Below are positions 8,337 through 17,585 of a DNA stretch of 64,000 nucleotides, in pieces (positions within the stretch are counted from its first letter, which is position 1; each line of letters starts with the position of its first letter). The stretch spans positions 1 to 64,000 of the forward strand of contig JAEXNT010000031.1 in the NCBI GenBank assembly GCA_023439545.1. Direction: 5' to 3'. Source of the DNA: Bacillota bacterium. GTDB taxonomy: Bacteria; Bacillota; Clostridia; Acetivibrionales; DTU013. Under the pieces are notes generated by a model. The model was not told the DNA's origin and ran no database searches. It saw only the letters and a program-made list of their open reading frames with translations. The translations under genes were made by a program, and so were the position numbers.

Positions 8337-10637
8337 ATGGAAGAAGTGAACCTTACTGCGAAGTCGATGGAGGATTTGCAGTACATAGCCAGGATGATGG
8401 GCTTGAGAAACATCAACAATTATTCCAAGGAAGAACTTATCGAAAAGATTCATAAGGCGGGAGCCAACGGCGTCAAAAAGAAGGGCGGCGACGGAATGGA
8501 GAGCGCCGAAGCCGGCATTGACGAGGCGGCCGGAAAACCCAAAAAGGGCAGGAAACCCAAAAAAGCAGAAACAGAAGAAAGTCAGGCAGTTGCTGCCGAA
8601 ACTTCTGAAAATATAAAGACATCCCGCAGATCCAAAAAATCCAACGCTTCCGATGCTGCTGAAAATAAGGGTGGATCGGAAAACGCGCCTGAAGAAAAAA
8701 ATGATACCTTTGAAAATAAATCCTCTGGTGAAGCAAAGCCTGCCGGACAGCAACCGGACTCGGCCGCGGAGGCAACGGAGGAACCCGTTGTCTTGAGGAA
8801 ATCAAAAAGAGGCAGACCCAGCAAAACAGCCAGAGAAAGCAAAAAAGCTGCAGACGCCGTAGAAGAAAAGACTATAGACGCCGTAGAAGAAAAGTCTGCC
8901 GGTAGTGAAATCGAAGCAGCCGATATTCCGGCCGAAGCCGCTAAACCGGTGAGCGAACAGCAGCAAAGCGAACCCCGGCGGGAAACTCCCATATCGCCAA
9001 AGCCGGCCAAAACAGTAAATAATGATACGACTGCCGGCGTTGTACGGGAATCGGCGGAAGGAGCCGAGACAACAGCGGACAGGGGCGGTTACCAGCCAAG
9101 GTATGACAGGAACAGAGGAAGGCGATGGCAGAGAGATGAAAGGCAGTTATCAGCCGAAACGCAGGCGGAAAAGCCTGCGGCAACCGAAGTGACGGTACAG
9201 GTAAGGCCCGAGTCCGATGAAGCGGCAAGGCCCGAACCTTCCAGGCAGGAATACAGGTCTGAAAACGGCAGGCAGGAAAACGGAAGATCGGATAACGGTA
9301 GACCCGAGAACGGAAGACCGGAAAATGGTAGATCTGATAACGGCAGACCCGAATACCGTCAGGATTACAGACCGGAAAACGGCGGCGGAAGGGCCGATGA
9401 AGGCGTCAGGACTGAAGACAGGCAGATGCCGAGACCTTATGACCAGCAGCAGAGACGGGAACCCTGGAACCAGCAGCAGGATAAACAAGTCCAGCAGAAC
9501 GGAGCTGAAAAAATAGAAAGCGACGATCCGGTGGAGGGCGTCCTGGAAGTGCTTCCCGACGGTTACGGTTTCTTAAGGAGCGACAACTTCCTGTCAGGGA
9601 CCAAGGATGTATATGTTTCCCCTTCGCAGATAAGAAGGTTCGGACTTAAAACCGGTGACAAGATAAAAGGCAAGGGCAGAATACCGAAGGAAGGCGAAAA
9701 ATTCCAGGCTCTGCTCTATGTTCAGACCGTTAACGGCGATACGCCCGACGTCGCTTCAAAGAGGATCTCCTTCGAGTATCTGACGCCTATATTCCCGAAT
9801 CAGCGCATAACTCTCGAAACATCCCCGAAGGAGCTCTCTACGAGGCTGATCGACCTTATAGCGCCGATAGGCAGAGGCCAGAGAGGTATGATCGTTTCTC
9901 CGCCTAAAGCAGGTAAAACCATATTGCTTAAAAAGATAGCAAACGCCATTACTACCAACTATCCTGAGATAGAGCTGATCGTCCTTCTGATCGATGAACG
10001 ACCCGAGGAAGTTACCGACATGCAGCGTTCTATTGACGGGGAAATAATTTATTCCACCTTCGACAAGGTGCCCGAACACCACATAAAGGTCGCTGAAATG
10101 GTGCTGGAGAGGGCTCAGAGGCTTGTCGAACACAAAAAGGACGTAGTTATCCTGCTTGACAGTATCACAAGGCTCGCGAGGGCATATAACCTTACGATCC
10201 CGCCTACGGGCAGGACACTTTCAGGCGGTCTCGACCCGGGTGCGCTGCACAGCCCGAAGAGATTCTTCGGATCGGCGCGTAATATAGAATTCGGTGGAAG
10301 CCTGACCATTATCGCTACGGCGTTGATAGAAACGGGCAGCCGCATGGACGATGTCATTTTCGAAGAATTCAAGGGTACGGGCAACATGGAGATCCACCTT
10401 GATAGAAAAATGTCCGAGAAGCGTATTTTCCCGGCAATCGACATTAACAAATCCGGTACTAGGAGAGAAGACCTGCTGCTGAACCAGAAGGAGATGGAAA
10501 GCATCTGGGCCATCAGGAAGGCCATGAGCAACCTCGGCACATCGGACGTTACGGAAATGATACTCAACAGGCTGACCCAAACCAGGACAAATGACGATTT
10601 CGTGAACAGCATCAACAAGTCGTTCATTGATAAATAG
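8337..10637 (+). CDS. rho: Transcription termination factor Rho with long disordered insert
   Basis: Rho is a hexameric RNA-dependent ATPase that releases transcripts. The 766 residues contain an N-terminal Rho-N/SAP-like helix bundle (~5-42, LQYIARMMGLRN). A ~345-residue low-complexity stretch rich in Glu, Lys, Ala, Arg, Asn and Gly follows. Then come the cold-shock-like RNA-binding domain (~390-465, VLPDGYGFLRS) and the ATPase core with Walker A PPKAGKT (~522), LIDERPEEVTD, and the Q/R-loop region SITRLARAYN. Typical Rho is ~420 residues, so the insert nearly doubles it. Residues ~305-345 hold short imperfect repeats of the ENGRP/SDNGR type. Start ATG 8337 has a GGTGGTGG ribosome site. It ends at a strong terminator. 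Confidence 0.97.
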   Translation: MEEVNLTAKSMEDLQYIARMMGLRNINNYSKEELIEKIHKAGANGVKKKGGDGMESAEAGIDEAAGKPKKGRKPKKAETEESQAVAAETSENIKTSRRSKKSNASDAAENKGGSENAPEEKNDTFENKSSGEAKPAGQQPDSAAEATEEPVVLRKSKRGRPSKTARESKKAADAVEEKTIDAVEEKSAGSEIEAADIPAEAAKPVSEQQQSEPRRETPISPKPAKTVNNDTTAGVVRESAEGAETTADRGGYQPRYDRNRGRRWQRDERQLSAETQAEKPAATEVTVQVRPESDEAARPEPSRQEYRSENGRQENGRSDNGRPENGRPENGRSDNGRPEYRQDYRPENGGGRADEGVRTEDRQMPRPYDQQQRREPWNQQQDKQVQQNGAEKIESDDPVEGVLEVLPDGYGFLRSDNFLSGTKDVYVSPSQIRRFGLKTGDKIKGKGRIPKEGEKFQALLYVQTVNGDTPDVASKRISFEYLTPIFPNQRITLETSPKELSTRLIDLIAPIGRGQRGMIVSPPKAGKTILLKKIANAITTNYPEIELIVLLIDERPEEVTDMQRSIDGEIIYSTFDKVPEHHIKVAEMVLERAQRLVEHKKDVVILLDSITRLARAYNLTIPPTGRTLSGGLDPGALHSPKRFFGSARNIEFGGSLTIIATALIETGSRMDDVIFEEFKGTGNMEIHLDRKMSEKRIFPAIDINKSGTRREDLLLNQKEMESIWAIRKAMSNLGTSDVTEMILNRLTQTRTNDDFVNSINKSFIDK

Positions 10638-10641
10638 AATA

Positions 10642-10672
10642 AAGGGAGTCCTTAAGGACTCCCTTTATTTAT
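10642..10672. terminator. Bidirectional terminator between rho and convergent dehydrogenase
   Basis: A perfect 11-pair stem (AAAGGGAGTCC / GGACTCCCTTT) with a TTAA loop is followed by TTATTTAT on the plus strand, with A-rich sequence on the other side. It terminates rho and plausibly the minus-strand operon ending at 10676. Confidence 0.9.
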
Positions 10673-10675
10673 AAT

Positions 10676-11752
10676 TTAGAATCTGAACGCCACCTTAAAA
10701 TCTCCGTATTTCCCTGTGGCATATTCGAAAGCGGTTTCCCAATCCTTCAGCTCAAACATTCTGCTGACTATGCCATTCGTTTTAAGTTTGCCGTTGTCGA
10801 TATTTTCTATTACAAAAGGAAAGCAATAGGGAGACAGGTGAGCACCAAGCACATCCAGTTCCTTGCGGTCGCCGATAATGGACCAGTCCAGGGTGGTAGG
10901 CCCGGCGAATACGGAGAATTCCACAAATCTGCCCAGCTTTCGGACCATCTGCATACCCTGTATTACAGAGGAGGGATGGCCGGTGGCTTCAATATAGGTA
11001 TCACAGCCATAGCCGTTGGTCAGCTCCATGATGTTCCGTACCACGTCGACTTTGGACGGGTTCCAGACGATATCTGCGCCGAATTCCGCGGCCTTTTCCA
11101 GACGTTTGTCCACCATATCCAGAACGATCAGCTTTTTGGGGCTGCGCATCTTTGCGTAGGTCGTCATACCCAGACCGAGAGTACCTGCGCCTGATAGAAC
11201 GACGATATCCTCACTGCCAATCTGCGCACGGTCCACGCAATGCTTTGAGCAGGCGTAGGGCTCGATCAGCAATGCTTTCTCCAGAGGCATGGAAATAGGT
11301 ACTCTATGGATAACGGAATGCTGGACAGGAATACGCACATATTCCGCCAAGCCACCGCAGTAGTCCTTAAAGAAGCCGTAGATCCGGTGTGGCTGACACA
11401 TCCAGTAGTGACCGTCCCTGCAGAACCTGCATTCGCCACAGGGGGCAATTTGGTCGACGGCAATGCGTTCGCCCATCTTGAAGCCCTTTGTATTTTCTCC
11501 GGCATAAGCGATTGTACCGACGAATTCATGGCCGGGGATAAAGGGAGGTTCCACCCAGGAAGGCTGGGTATCGTCACCCCAGAACATAGCGGCGCCATGC
11601 CGGCATTTCAGGTCACCGGCGCAGATGCCGCAGCCTTCGGTCCGGATCAGGATATCATCTGGACCGCATTCGGGGACGGGGTAGTTTTCTTCCAACCGGA
11701 AATCGTCGGCACTGTATGCAACTAGCGCCTTCATTGTACGGGGAACAGACAT
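10676..11752 (-). CDS. Zinc-dependent medium-chain polyol/alcohol dehydrogenase
   Basis: The ~358-residue MDR-family enzyme oxidises an alcohol or polyol with NAD(P). Catalytic-zinc ligands are visible in GCGICAGDLKCRHG and GHEFVG. Structural-zinc cysteines are in CGECRFCRDGHYWMC. The Rossmann fold begins VVLSGAGTLGLG. Some relatives are sorbitol, threonine or erythritol/threitol dehydrogenases; I lean to a polyol substrate from similarity by eye and operon context. An upstream in-frame ATG at 11779 would overlap the preceding gene, but AAAGGAGG at ~11760 fits ATG 11752. It is the last gene of the LacI-controlled operon. Confidence 0.88.
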   Translation of the reverse strand: MSVPRTMKALVAYSADDFRLEENYPVPECGPDDILIRTEGCGICAGDLKCRHGAAMFWGDDTQPSWVEPPFIPGHEFVGTIAYAGENTKGFKMGERIAVDQIAPCGECRFCRDGHYWMCQPHRIYGFFKDYCGGLAEYVRIPVQHSVIHRVPISMPLEKALLIEPYACSKHCVDRAQIGSEDIVVLSGAGTLGLGMTTYAKMRSPKKLIVLDMVDKRLEKAAEFGADIVWNPSKVDVVRNIMELTNGYGCDTYIEATGHPSSVIQGMQMVRKLGRFVEFSVFAGPTTLDWSIIGDRKELDVLGAHLSPYCFPFVIENIDNGKLKTNGIVSRMFELKDWETAFEYATGKYGDFKVAFRF

Positions 11753-11775
11753 CTTGTTTTCCTCCTTTACCTCTT

Positions 11776-13134
11776 TCATAATTCAATAATGCAACCGTCT
11801 TTTTTTAATTCCATTCGAAGCTCTTGAACATCAATTTCAGAGGGAAGAACTCCATGCTTATACGCTATCGCCATAGCGGTTCCTGCTGCCTGACTCACCG
11901 CCATGCAGGTAGGCATAACGCGTATCATGGCAAAGGCATTCTGGTCGACGGAAATCGTTCTTCCACTCATAAGAAGTCCTTCAACCGTCTCCGGTACAAG
12001 ACATCCGAAAGGTATGCCAATTCCGTGCTTTACAGGCATCATGTACATGGCCTCGCTGTCGGGGCTGTGTATGTCCACGTTATACCCTGCGATTGCAACT
12101 GTATCATCAGGAATTTCAAGGTTTTTGATATTCTCCAGCGTTAACTGCTTTTTGCCGACAATGCGCCTGCTCTCTCTTACGCCGAGAAAGGGTATTATAG
12201 AAACAAGCTGAGCGTTTTCGAAGCCGGGAATATACTTTTTCATAAACGGCACCAGTTCCTTTACCTGCTTATGGCAGAGAAATTCCGCTTTGATAACGCT
12301 TTCAAAATCTGTAACGTCCGTATCTATGGACCGTGTGACATTGACAAACGCTTCCCCGCCGATTTGCTTCGAGATGTCGATCATATTGCGCGGAATAGTA
12401 TATTCTCCTGTTTTTCTTCCTTCCTTCACGATATCGCTGAAGCCCATAATTGAGAAACATTTGTTGTTTACAAAAAAGTCAAGATTTTGCTCGATCCCGG
12501 GGAAAGTATCGGGTAATTTATATGCTTCCGGGTGCTCGGCAAGATAATGTAGGAATTTGTCATAATCCACATTTCCAAGCTCAAAAGTGATTGTCGGTGG
12601 TTGCATCCCTTTTCCGTTGGCGTTGCCCTTCTCATACCTTGCGCCGGCTTTATACGCGACGCATGCGTCTCCGGTCGCATCTATGATGTAATCGGATTCG
12701 TAGAACATTTCTTCTCCGCGGCAAAATACGCTTACGCCTTTCACTTTACCGTTGTCGACCTTGACACTCTTGAGCTCTGCATAAAGAAGAACGTCAAGAT
12801 TCTCCTCCTGTTCACACATTTCGAATAGAATGATGCTCATCCATGTGTTTTTTACATGTGTCATGGAGTTGAGGATCGGCGAGCGTATATGCCCGTTCGC
12901 TCCACCGACTTCGACGAGCCTGTCGATGATCTCCTGGGCAATGCCCTTTACAACGGTATTTCCTGAGCGGTCAAGGAAAGCAAGAAGCGGGAGACCCGAT
13001 ACCAGCAAACCGCCTATCTGTGCATTTTTCTCAATAAGTAAAACCTTAAGCCCTTTTCTTGCTGCGGCTATAGCTGCCGGAACCCCACCGGAACCGGATC
13101 CGACTACAATCAAATCGTATTTTTGCCTATACAT
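11776..13134 (-). CDS. FAD-dependent oxidoreductase (PF12831-type)
   Basis: The 452-residue protein opens with a dinucleotide-binding motif (DLIVVGSGSGGVPAAIAAA, residues 7-25) followed by LLIEKNAQIGG. It carries a second flavin motif DYIIDATGDACVA (~147-159) and the C-terminal LLMSGRTISVD...MAVSQAAGTAMA typical of the FAD_oxidored family. No signal peptide, so it acts in the cytoplasm. The family's substrates are poorly defined; members sit in carbohydrate clusters, as here between sugar permeases and a polyol dehydrogenase. A paralogue is at 46975-48348. A strong GAGGAGAG ribosome site precedes the start. Confidence 0.85.
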   Translation of the reverse strand: MYRQKYDLIVVGSGSGGVPAAIAAARKGLKVLLIEKNAQIGGLLVSGLPLLAFLDRSGNTVVKGIAQEIIDRLVEVGGANGHIRSPILNSMTHVKNTWMSIILFEMCEQEENLDVLLYAELKSVKVDNGKVKGVSVFCRGEEMFYESDYIIDATGDACVAYKAGARYEKGNANGKGMQPPTITFELGNVDYDKFLHYLAEHPEAYKLPDTFPGIEQNLDFFVNNKCFSIMGFSDIVKEGRKTGEYTIPRNMIDISKQIGGEAFVNVTRSIDTDVTDFESVIKAEFLCHKQVKELVPFMKKYIPGFENAQLVSIIPFLGVRESRRIVGKKQLTLENIKNLEIPDDTVAIAGYNVDIHSPDSEAMYMMPVKHGIGIPFGCLVPETVEGLLMSGRTISVDQNAFAMIRVMPTCMAVSQAAGTAMAIAYKHGVLPSEIDVQELRMELKKDGCIIEL

Positions 13135-13190
13135 TTTTTCTCTCCTCTTTATGTGTCGTTATTTAAGCACTTTGACTGGACACCAAATGT

Positions 13191-14036
13191 TTATTCTTTA
13201 ACTGCGCCTGCAGTTAAGCCGGAAATGAGCATTTTCCCAAGAAATGAAAATACAATGAGGACCGGGATGACCGCAAGCGTTGCGGCGGCTGTCAGCGGGC
13301 CCCACTCCCGGCCGAAGTACCCGATATAGTTATATATGGATACCTGTATTGGGTATAATGTCTGGGAATTAACCAGTACCGACGATACGGTATATTCGTT
13401 CCATGCACCGATAAAGATCATAAGAGCAGCGCAAGCCAGCGTCGGTTTGCAAATGTTCGGTATGAGGGAAAAAATGATATACCATTTTGACGCACCATCC
13501 ATCTGGGCCGCCTCCTCGATGGCATAGGGCACGCCCTGCATGCCGCCCAGTACGATCCATACCGCCATCGGAATATTGTATGCGATATAAATAAGTGGCA
13601 GGGTATACCATTTGTTATTCATTCCTAAAAAGGAAAACAGCATATAGTTTGGGACAACCATCGCCGCACTCCCCATGGAAAGTGGAATTCCGCAGACAAT
13701 TAAGTAGAACAGGACCTTTTTTATTTTAAAATGGCAGCGGGTCAGCGCATAGCCCGAAAGCATTGCCGAAACAACGCCGATTATCACAGAAGCCAGACTG
13801 TATATTATGCTGTTTATTGCCGCTGCCGAAAAAGAGCCTTTGAGTACTGTGAGATAATGCTCCGTACTTGCGGTGAATCCAATGAATTTGGGCGGAAAAA
13901 TCATCAGTTCACGGGCTGTTTTAAGAGAAGTGACCCCGCCCCATAAAAACGGTACGAGATTTAAAAAAAGGACCAGGAGAAATGCGACCGTACCGAGCGA
14001 TATTAAAGCATATTTTGAAATAATTCTAGATCTCAT
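13191..14036 (-). CDS. Carbohydrate ABC transporter permease, MalG/UgpE type
   Basis: The 281-residue inner-membrane permease has six predicted transmembrane segments and the cytoplasmic EAA loop (EEAAQMDGASKWYIIFSLI, ~190-208) that docks the ATPase. This is the CUT1 sugar-importer class. Its start overlaps the end of the MalF-type permease gene by 11 bases. The C-terminus LISGLTAGAVKE is typical. No ATPase gene is present in the operon, so a shared MsmK/MsmX-type ATPase elsewhere is expected. Confidence 0.93.
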   Translation of the reverse strand: MRSRIISKYALISLGTVAFLLVLFLNLVPFLWGGVTSLKTARELMIFPPKFIGFTASTEHYLTVLKGSFSAAAINSIIYSLASVIIGVVSAMLSGYALTRCHFKIKKVLFYLIVCGIPLSMGSAAMVVPNYMLFSFLGMNNKWYTLPLIYIAYNIPMAVWIVLGGMQGVPYAIEEAAQMDGASKWYIIFSLIPNICKPTLACAALMIFIGAWNEYTVSSVLVNSQTLYPIQVSIYNYIGYFGREWGPLTAAATLAVIPVLIVFSFLGKMLISGLTAGAVKE

Positions 14037-14937
14037 ATTTCACCGCCTTAATATAAATAACCGCCAGCAGGAAATTCAACAGACACAGGATAATGGACAA
14101 TGCACTGGATTCCCCGAAATGATAGCTCGAAAAGCTCATGCGGTACACCTCGATGGCCACAACCTTTGTGGACGTGCCTGGTCCGCCTGCCAGAAGTGTA
14201 AGCGGGACGTTAAGGTTATTTATGTTTGACAATCCGACAATAATCGCTGAAATGGTAAGGGGCGTCTTGAGAAGGGGGAATCGTATGCGCCAGAATAAAT
14301 CCCACCGGTTTGCGCCATCGATAAACCCTGCCTCCTCGTATTCATGAGGGATCGATTTAAGCCCTGCCAGTATCTGCACCATGACATATCCGACAACACG
14401 CCATGTCATAACGAAGATCAGCGTGTAAATGGCAATGCTTTTATCCGTTAAAAATCCGACCTTGCCGATACCGATTTGTGAAAGGAGATAATTAAGCAGG
14501 CCCGTTTCATCCTGAAATATCCATTTCCACAGCATGGCAGCAACAATCATTGAAGTGACCCACGGGATCAGGATGATAATCTGTAAGGAATAAGCCAGCC
14601 GGCCGCTCAATGCATTGATCCACAAAGCCAGTCCGACGCCTGCTACCAGGGAGATGGCAAGACTGATCCCGGAAACGTAAAACGATCTTCCGATGGACTT
14701 TAGCACCTCTGAATCCGTAAGGATATCGATATAGTTTGAAAATCCCAAAAATCTTGAAAACTGCATGTAGTCGTTGCGGTAAAGGCTGCAGAAGAACGCG
14801 AAACCAAGCGGAACGACCAAAAATATGAGTACAAATAGCAGTGTAGGGGACATCAACAAATAGGGAAATAACCTTTTAGTCCCCTCCTTGAGCAGAGAGT
14901 GTAGAAAACTATTCTTATTCTTCATTGCCTTGACCAT
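14026..14937 (-). CDS. Carbohydrate ABC transporter permease, MalF/UgpA type
   Basis: The 303-residue permease has six membrane segments, beginning near residue 20 (LFPYLLMSPTLLFVLIFLVV). The EAA loop is EYEEAGFIDGANRWDLFWRIRFP (starting ~203), read here in part. It forms a heterodimer with the overlapping MalG-type gene and receives substrate from the binding protein encoded just upstream at 15012-16415. Confidence 0.93.
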   Translation of the reverse strand: MVKAMKNKNSFLHSLLKEGTKRLFPYLLMSPTLLFVLIFLVVPLGFAFFCSLYRNDYMQFSRFLGFSNYIDILTDSEVLKSIGRSFYVSGISLAISLVAGVGLALWINALSGRLAYSLQIIILIPWVTSMIVAAMLWKWIFQDETGLLNYLLSQIGIGKVGFLTDKSIAIYTLIFVMTWRVVGYVMVQILAGLKSIPHEYEEAGFIDGANRWDLFWRIRFPLLKTPLTISAIIVGLSNINNLNVPLTLLAGGPGTSTKVVAIEVYRMSFSSYHFGESSALSIILCLLNFLLAVIYIKAVKYEI

Positions 14938-14966
14938 TGACCAGGCTCCTCCGCTTTCTTATTTTT

Positions 14967-14995
14967 GCGGGGAATCCTTACATAGGACTCCCCGC
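14967..14995 (-). other. Intra-operon hairpin downstream of solute-binding protein gene
   Basis: An 11-pair GC-rich stem (GCGGGGAATCC / GGACTCCCCGC, one G-T pair) with a 7-base loop. In the direction of transcription it is followed by A-rich rather than T-rich sequence, so it is not a classical terminator. It most likely protects the binding-protein mRNA from 3' decay, a common device to raise binding protein over permease levels. Confidence 0.6.
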
Positions 14996-15011
14996 GCACC
15001 TTTAAAACATC

Positions 15012-16415
15012 TTATCGGTCTACATTCCTATCAGTAAAGTCCTGTGCTGCTTTCTTCAAAGCATCCTCCACGCTGAGCCCGTCGTTGAACGCATAAATCA
15101 TCGCATTTTGTAGATCAAGCGCGAAGCTGGTTATACCGTAGGAACCGGAGAATACCAGCGCTGATTTGGTATAAATTTTTTGGGTCGTTGTCATCCAGGA
15201 GTTGGCCGGCGTGTTGATGAAATCCGCGGCAGTATCAAACGTTGAATTGAGGACCGGCATCTGGTTGGCTTCCGTCACCCACATCTTATCTGCCTCGGGT
15301 GATACCAGATACTCCAGAAATCTTCCCGCTGCTTCCTTGTTCTTGCAACCGGACCAAACTGCCGTGTTCCAGGCATAAGCGTTGGCAATGGAGTTGCCCT
15401 GTCCGCTGTTCCATTCAGGATAAGCCATGAAGCCTACATAATTCGGGTCGAAGGAGGTAAGGCTCTTTACGGTGGGCACACGCACCGATCCTCCGGAAAT
15501 CATTGCAAACTGCCCTGCTTCAAACATGTTGTAAACTTCTTCTGATGTTAGGGCAACGCAGCTTGGAGGCATTACCTTGTATTTATTAATCAAGTCGAGT
15601 TGGAACTGAAGGCCCGCTTTTCCGGCCTCACCGGCCCAATTATTCGGGTGGCCGTCTTTTGTAAAAATACCGCCCTCCTGGCTGAATAAAACTGTCGGAA
15701 GTACGCCGTGGGGATCGGTCACATCAGTACTATAGCCTACGCCGTAGCCGTAAACCTGAAGCTTGTCTTCGTTGACATAGGTGAGTTTTTGCGCCGCCTT
15801 CACAAGGTCGTTCCAGGTTTTTATATCCTCCGGTTTTATGCCGAATTTATCAAACAGATCTGTTCTGTACATAATTCCAAAGGTGCCGGAAAAAAGAGGG
15901 ATCTCATAATGATATTTTCCGTTATAGCCTGCCCTGAACAGTTCGGTATCTATATCTGTCAGCTGTTCGGGCGTCCATTTGTCGAGGAACATGTTCTCAA
16001 GCGGCTCCATACATCCCGATGCAATTGCCTCGCCAAGATTGGCCATATTGATCATGAAAATGTCGGGAGCATTGCCCGCTGCATGTCCGGCTATGACTTT
16101 AGCGGACATTGTTGTCCATTCCTGCGTTTCAACATTTACAACAACCCCGGGGTTGTTGGCTTCAAAGCTGTCAATCAGTTTGCCAAGTACCACGGCGCGC
16201 GCATTGGTAGACGCCAGATCAAGGAATGTCCACATGGTTAGATTTGCAGGCTCTGTAGTCTCTTCTGTTTTACCTGTTGCAGAATTGGAAGTGGAAGCTG
16301 CCGTGAGCGGTGTGGAATCCGTTGCCTGCTGTGCGGGCTCCGATGAGGAACACCCTGTGAACAAACTCATTAACATCATCAGGAGCAATACGATTGTGGT
16401 TACTTTTTTGCCCAT
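15012..16415 (-). CDS. Extracellular sugar-binding lipoprotein (family 1)
   Basis: The 467-residue precursor has a lipoprotein signal with lipobox SLFTGC; Cys22 would be lipidated and anchored to the outer face of the membrane. A Thr/Ser/Ala-rich linker follows. The mature part has the periplasmic-binding-protein layout of CUT1 importers (TMWTFLD, AGNAPDIFMINM, and FLEYLVSPEADKMW near the C-terminus). It delivers an unknown sugar or polyol to the permeases at 14937 and 14036. A LacI-type operator lies in its promoter at 16475-16494. Ribosome site AGGAGGAAAAG is strong. Confidence 0.93.
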   Translation of the reverse strand: MGKKVTTIVLLLMMLMSLFTGCSSSEPAQQATDSTPLTAASTSNSATGKTEETTEPANLTMWTFLDLASTNARAVVLGKLIDSFEANNPGVVVNVETQEWTTMSAKVIAGHAAGNAPDIFMINMANLGEAIASGCMEPLENMFLDKWTPEQLTDIDTELFRAGYNGKYHYEIPLFSGTFGIMYRTDLFDKFGIKPEDIKTWNDLVKAAQKLTYVNEDKLQVYGYGVGYSTDVTDPHGVLPTVLFSQEGGIFTKDGHPNNWAGEAGKAGLQFQLDLINKYKVMPPSCVALTSEEVYNMFEAGQFAMISGGSVRVPTVKSLTSFDPNYVGFMAYPEWNSGQGNSIANAYAWNTAVWSGCKNKEAAGRFLEYLVSPEADKMWVTEANQMPVLNSTFDTAADFINTPANSWMTTTQKIYTKSALVFSGSYGITSFALDLQNAMIYAFNDGLSVEDALKKAAQDFTDRNVDR

Positions 16416-16474
16416 TTCTTTTCCTCCTAAAATGTATTTAAAGTATTACCCTCTGCGGCACTGTTGAGTTTCAT

Positions 16475-16494
16475 AAATCGTAACGTTACGATTT
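16475..16494. promoter_or_regulatory. LacI-family operator in promoter of sugar-import operon
   Basis: A perfect 20-base palindrome, AAATCGTAACGTTACGATTT, with the central CG typical of LacI-family operators. On the minus strand it occupies the spacer between a possible -35 (TTGCTT) and -10 (TTTATG) of the operon beginning at 16415. Its core matches the sites in front of the lacI-type gene itself (17586-17615), giving consensus ATCKTAACGTTAMGAT. Confidence 0.8.
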
Positions 16495-16519
16495 TAAGCA
16501 AAATAAATCGGCCTTTCTA

Positions 16520-17566
16520 TTATTCCGATTCAGTTAGATTTTTGACTGATTTTCTTTCAACAATGTCGCACGGCAAAAGTATGCCGTCATGCTTTTTTGT
16601 AGGATTTTTGAGACGCTCGAGGATTAGGCGGCACGCTTCCCGTGACATCAAATCCTTGTTCCAGTCGACGCTTGTTAGTGGAGGATTCATATAGGATGAT
16701 ATGACTAGATTCTCATATCCTAAAAGAGAAATATCATCCGGTATACGTATCTTTTTCTCATAAAAATACTGGCACGCACCCGCGGCAAGAATATCGGCGC
16801 CAAATATTACTGCCGTAGGAAATTTATCTTTCGGCAGTTCGCATATTTTTTCTGCAACTTCATAACCTTGGGAATACATGAATTTGCATTCGAATAAAAG
16901 CGCCCCGTCAAATTCTATTCCGGCTTCTTCCAGACCGGCTTTGTATCCTGCAAGCTTGCGCGGGTATGCATACGATACGGAATCACCGCTGACGTAGGCG
17001 ATTCTCCGATGCCCGTTTTTCACAAAATATCGGACGGCCATTAATAGTGACTCGGTATAATCGTTGATTACGTAATCGGTAAAGTCACTGAAGGTTCCTA
17101 CAGTAACAATCACATTTATTTCTTTTTTCAACAGTTTAATGAATTCGTTTTTATAAAGAGACCCGACAACCATTACTCCGTCGACGCGCTTTTGTTCAAT
17201 AATTTTTGGAAGTTCCGTGCTTCCTTCATCATAAACAAAGCTTTCGATCAGCAAGCCGTAGCCTGTTGTTTTTATCACTTCCGCAATTTCGTTTATATAG
17301 TCTGTGTAGAAAATTTCATTATCGCTATGATAATGGTTCTTTTTAGAGCTGCTTCTGTTGTAGACCATTGTAACGAGACCGATGTTTTGCTTTCTGTTTG
17401 TGACAAGCTCTCTTGCGGAAATATTCGGAATATACCCAAGCTCGTTTATGGAATTGAGAACTCTTTCCCGAGTGGAGGGCTTTACGCAGTCAAGTCCGTT
17501 CACAACGGCTGAAACTGTGGTAGGAGAAACCTTCGCAGCTTTTGCCACATCTTTGATCGATGCCAT
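16520..17566 (-). CDS. LacI-family transcriptional repressor
   Basis: The 348-residue protein has an N-terminal helix-turn-helix (SIKDVAKAAKVSPTTVSAVVNG, starting at residue 3) and hinge helix region (NISARELVTNRK). The C-terminal ligand-binding domain is related to ribose-binding proteins (IGLVTMVYN..., VDGVMVVGS, NGHRRIAYVSGD, VIFGADILAAGA). It lies immediately upstream of the import/oxidation operon on the same strand and has two operators in its own promoter. It very likely represses both itself and the operon until a sugar-derived inducer binds. The inducer is unknown. Confidence 0.93.
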   Translation of the reverse strand: MASIKDVAKAAKVSPTTVSAVVNGLDCVKPSTRERVLNSINELGYIPNISARELVTNRKQNIGLVTMVYNRSSSKKNHYHSDNEIFYTDYINEIAEVIKTTGYGLLIESFVYDEGSTELPKIIEQKRVDGVMVVGSLYKNEFIKLLKKEINVIVTVGTFSDFTDYVINDYTESLLMAVRYFVKNGHRRIAYVSGDSVSYAYPRKLAGYKAGLEEAGIEFDGALLFECKFMYSQGYEVAEKICELPKDKFPTAVIFGADILAAGACQYFYEKKIRIPDDISLLGYENLVISSYMNPPLTSVDWNKDLMSREACRLILERLKNPTKKHDGILLPCDIVERKSVKNLTESE

Positions 17567-17585
17567 TTATCCACCAGCCTTAAAA

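Noticed and set aside
9256..9385. Short repeats in rho as a CRISPR-like or mobile repeat
   Set aside because: They are in-frame codon repeats inside a disordered protein segment, without unique spacers.
14967..14995. Intrinsic terminator after the solute-binding protein gene
   Set aside because: In the direction of transcription the stem is followed by an A-run, not T; called a stabilising hairpin instead.
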